The position numbers were made by a program, and so were the translations under genes. Below the pieces are notes generated by a model, which was not told the origin of the DNA, did not search any database, and saw nothing but the letters and a program-made list of their open reading frames with translations. From Desulfobacteraceae bacterium (lineage in GTDB: Bacteria > Desulfobacterota > Desulfobacteria > Desulfobacterales > Desulfosalsimonadaceae), in the NCBI GenBank assembly GCA_027353395.1, contig DAIEHU010000154.1, forward strand, positions 1 to 6,471: a stretch of 6,471 nt of DNA. Direction: 5' to 3'. Below, in pieces: positions 5,134-6,471 of this stretch; the first letter of the stretch is position 1; the number at the start of each line of letters is the position of its first letter.

Positions 5134-6471
5134 TTAGAACACTAATTTGGTCTGAAGCAGCACTTCATAGGCTGGGTCACTATTTTTAAACGCTTTTCCC
5201 GGATCGATCATGGCGGTATACAGCCAGAAAGACAGATTTTTGGTATACGCATAGTTTGTATCCAATTGGTAATAATTGCCGAAATCATCGCTGTTTTTGA
5301 CAAGCAGTCTGTTATTTGCAGGATTGGCGGCATCATAGCCGGGATCACCGTCTTTAAGCGTTTTATAATAATCAGGTTCGTCAACAGTGAGTAGCCCATA
5401 GGTAAATTTCATAGACAGTTGCGTAGTCAGTTTAGCGCCAATGCCTGCGCTTGCTATGGATAGATTGGAGTAAACGGCTTCGCCGGTTGTGCTGCTGCCG
5501 CTATTATAATTCGGGTCATAGTCGGCGATGCTGTTTCCTGGCAGATTGAGGTATTTCCATGCCAGCATATCACCCCATTGAGGCCAGCCGCCGTAAAATA
5601 CGTCCCACCTCTCGTTGGCGTGTGTTTTCGGATCGTTGCCTTCCATGAACGTATAGCCGCAAAAAATACGCGGGGTTGTTGGCGCGTCCACCAGCGTATA
5701 GCCGGCATCCAGTTTGCAGCCCAGCGCTTTTTGATCAATATGTTCCGGCCGTCTCTGAAATTTCCCCATTTGATACGCCACTTCGCCGGAATAATCAAAA
5801 CCGGTTTCAAATTGATCCGATAACCGAATGCCTGTCATCCATATGTCTTTGGTCAGTTTATCATCCCTGCGGTTGAGGGCGTAAATTTCCTGCTGTCCTT
5901 TTTCGCTGCCCATGACCGGGCAATGGGCTGTTAAGTAAAGTCCGCCCATGGTAATATCGTCTTTCGGATTGTCGGCTCTGTTGTTTTCTTCATCGATAAA
6001 ATATAGGGCGTCCAAAGTGGATTTTTGGCCGATGGGCAGAGTCAGTTTCGCACCGTCAAAATACATATTGGTGGAACCAAACTGGGAATTGCCGTCAAAC
6101 AGCACAAACCCGGAACCATACATCAGATTCATGCGTCCGGCCTGGAATATGAGATCCGAGCCAAAGAAATGATTGACGGTGAGATAGGCATTATCCACAA
6201 AAATTTTATCCCCCACGCCTTCGAGATCATTGCCTGGCGCAACCCCGTTTCCCCAGGTTTGGTTCGCCAGTTGAATAAATCCCGAAATATCGTCGCTGAT
6301 CGTTGCCTTGGCGTTCACCTTGGTATGCAACCGGAATGTATTCCAGTCGTCAGCTTTGTTGCTGTCATTGAAATCCAAAAAGTTGTTGAGGTAATACCAC
6401 CGCATTTGAACGCTGCCTCCAAGTTCTAACTTGTCCGACCAGTTGCCGGCCGCGCCAAATGCGGGCGCGGA
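5134..6471 (-). CDS. Outer-membrane beta-barrel protein, alginate-export-like (5' end outside window)
   Basis: The frame is open to the right edge, giving at least 445 residues. The Met at 6405-6403 is internal: the preceding codons read SAPAFGAAGNWSDKLELGGSVQ, in which DKLELGGSVQMRWYYL looks like the first barrel strand, so the signal peptide and true start lie beyond 6471. Alternating polar/aromatic strands recur (NTFRLHTKVNAKATI, IFVDNAYLTVNHF, LIFQAGRMNLMYG, SMKFTYGLLT, LSFWLYTAMI), and the protein ends in LLQTKLVF with a terminal Phe, the classic barrel-assembly signal. The RTRF-like strand, DDISGFIQLANQTWGN and the FQAGR strand resemble the alginate_export/porin-type family; the true substrate cannot be told and may be a sugar, anion or other solute. 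It is followed by an intrinsic terminator and is therefore probably the last gene of its unit. Barrel identity is secure; the family name is moderate. Confidence 0.75.
   Translation of the reverse strand, partial: SAPAFGAAGNWSDKLELGGSVQMRWYYLNNFLDFNDSNKADDWNTFRLHTKVNAKATISDDISGFIQLANQTWGNGVAPGNDLEGVGDKIFVDNAYLTVNHFFGSDLIFQAGRMNLMYGSGFVLFDGNSQFGSTNMYFDGAKLTLPIGQKSTLDALYFIDEENNRADNPKDDITMGGLYLTAHCPVMGSEKGQQEIYALNRRDDKLTKDIWMTGIRLSDQFETGFDYSGEVAYQMGKFQRRPEHIDQKALGCKLDAGYTLVDAPTTPRIFCGYTFMEGNDPKTHANERWDVFYGGWPQWGDMLAWKYLNLPGNSIADYDPNYNSGSSTTGEAVYSNLSIASAGIGAKLTTQLSMKFTYGLLTVDEPDYYKTLKDGDPGYDAANPANNRLLVKNSDDFGNYYQLDTNYAYTKNLSFWLYTAMIDPGKAFKNSDPAYEVLLQTKLVF

Noticed and set aside
6025..6429. Plus-strand open frame of 134 codons
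   Set aside because: Antisense to the outer-membrane barrel gene, whose strand pattern and terminal Phe are clear. No start signal or recognisable domain.
1..6471. CRISPR arrays, insertion sequences, toxin-antitoxin pairs or a phage-defence cluster
   Set aside because: No regularly spaced repeats, transposase motifs, terminal inverted repeats or paired small genes were found on either strand.

Overview
The window reads as ordinary chromosomal DNA of a Gram-negative bacterium, most likely a deltaproteobacterium (Desulfobacterota, Desulfobacterales-like). That placement is inference. It rests on the C5-pathway haem enzyme HemL, the murein-recycling ligase Mpl, a large outer-membrane beta-barrel protein, and a divergent Tpt1/KptA-type protein with a basic tail resembling ones I associate with sulfate-reducing bacteria. 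No database search was possible.

Left part (1-640): a small gene for a winged-helix, excisionase-like DNA-binding protein (54-350, +). About 250 bases without a supportable gene follow, ending in an exact tandem 11-bp repeat and a strong hairpin. This stretch faces the 3' end of a tRNA-Lys(CTT) gene (641-717, -). It may be the edge or remnant of an integrated element, but no integrase or duplicated tRNA end is visible here.

Middle left (641-1741): tRNA-Lys has its own promoter-like sequence and an intrinsic terminator. Upstream of it on the same strand is a divergent Tpt1/KptA-family protein (804-1580, -). This protein keeps part of the catalytic set but lacks several residues that normally contact NAD+ or RNA. 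The 161-bp divergent spacer before hemL carries paired direct and inverted repeats.

Centre (1742-4468): a two-gene operon on +. hemL (glutamate-1-semialdehyde aminomutase) ends exactly where mpl (UDP-MurNAc:tripeptide ligase) begins, with TAA directly followed by ATG. It pairs a tetrapyrrole gene with a cell-wall recycling gene, with no obvious shared biochemistry.

Right part (4484-6471): two minus-strand genes. One encodes a stand-alone cyclic-nucleotide-binding-domain protein (4484-4972) converging on mpl with 15 bp between the stops. The other is an alginate-export-like outer-membrane beta-barrel protein (5134 to the window edge) whose N-terminus lies beyond the window. An 18-bp-stem terminator separates them.

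I see no CRISPR array, insertion sequence or clear new multi-gene system. The most unusual item is the divergent Tpt1/KptA protein beside a tRNA gene.
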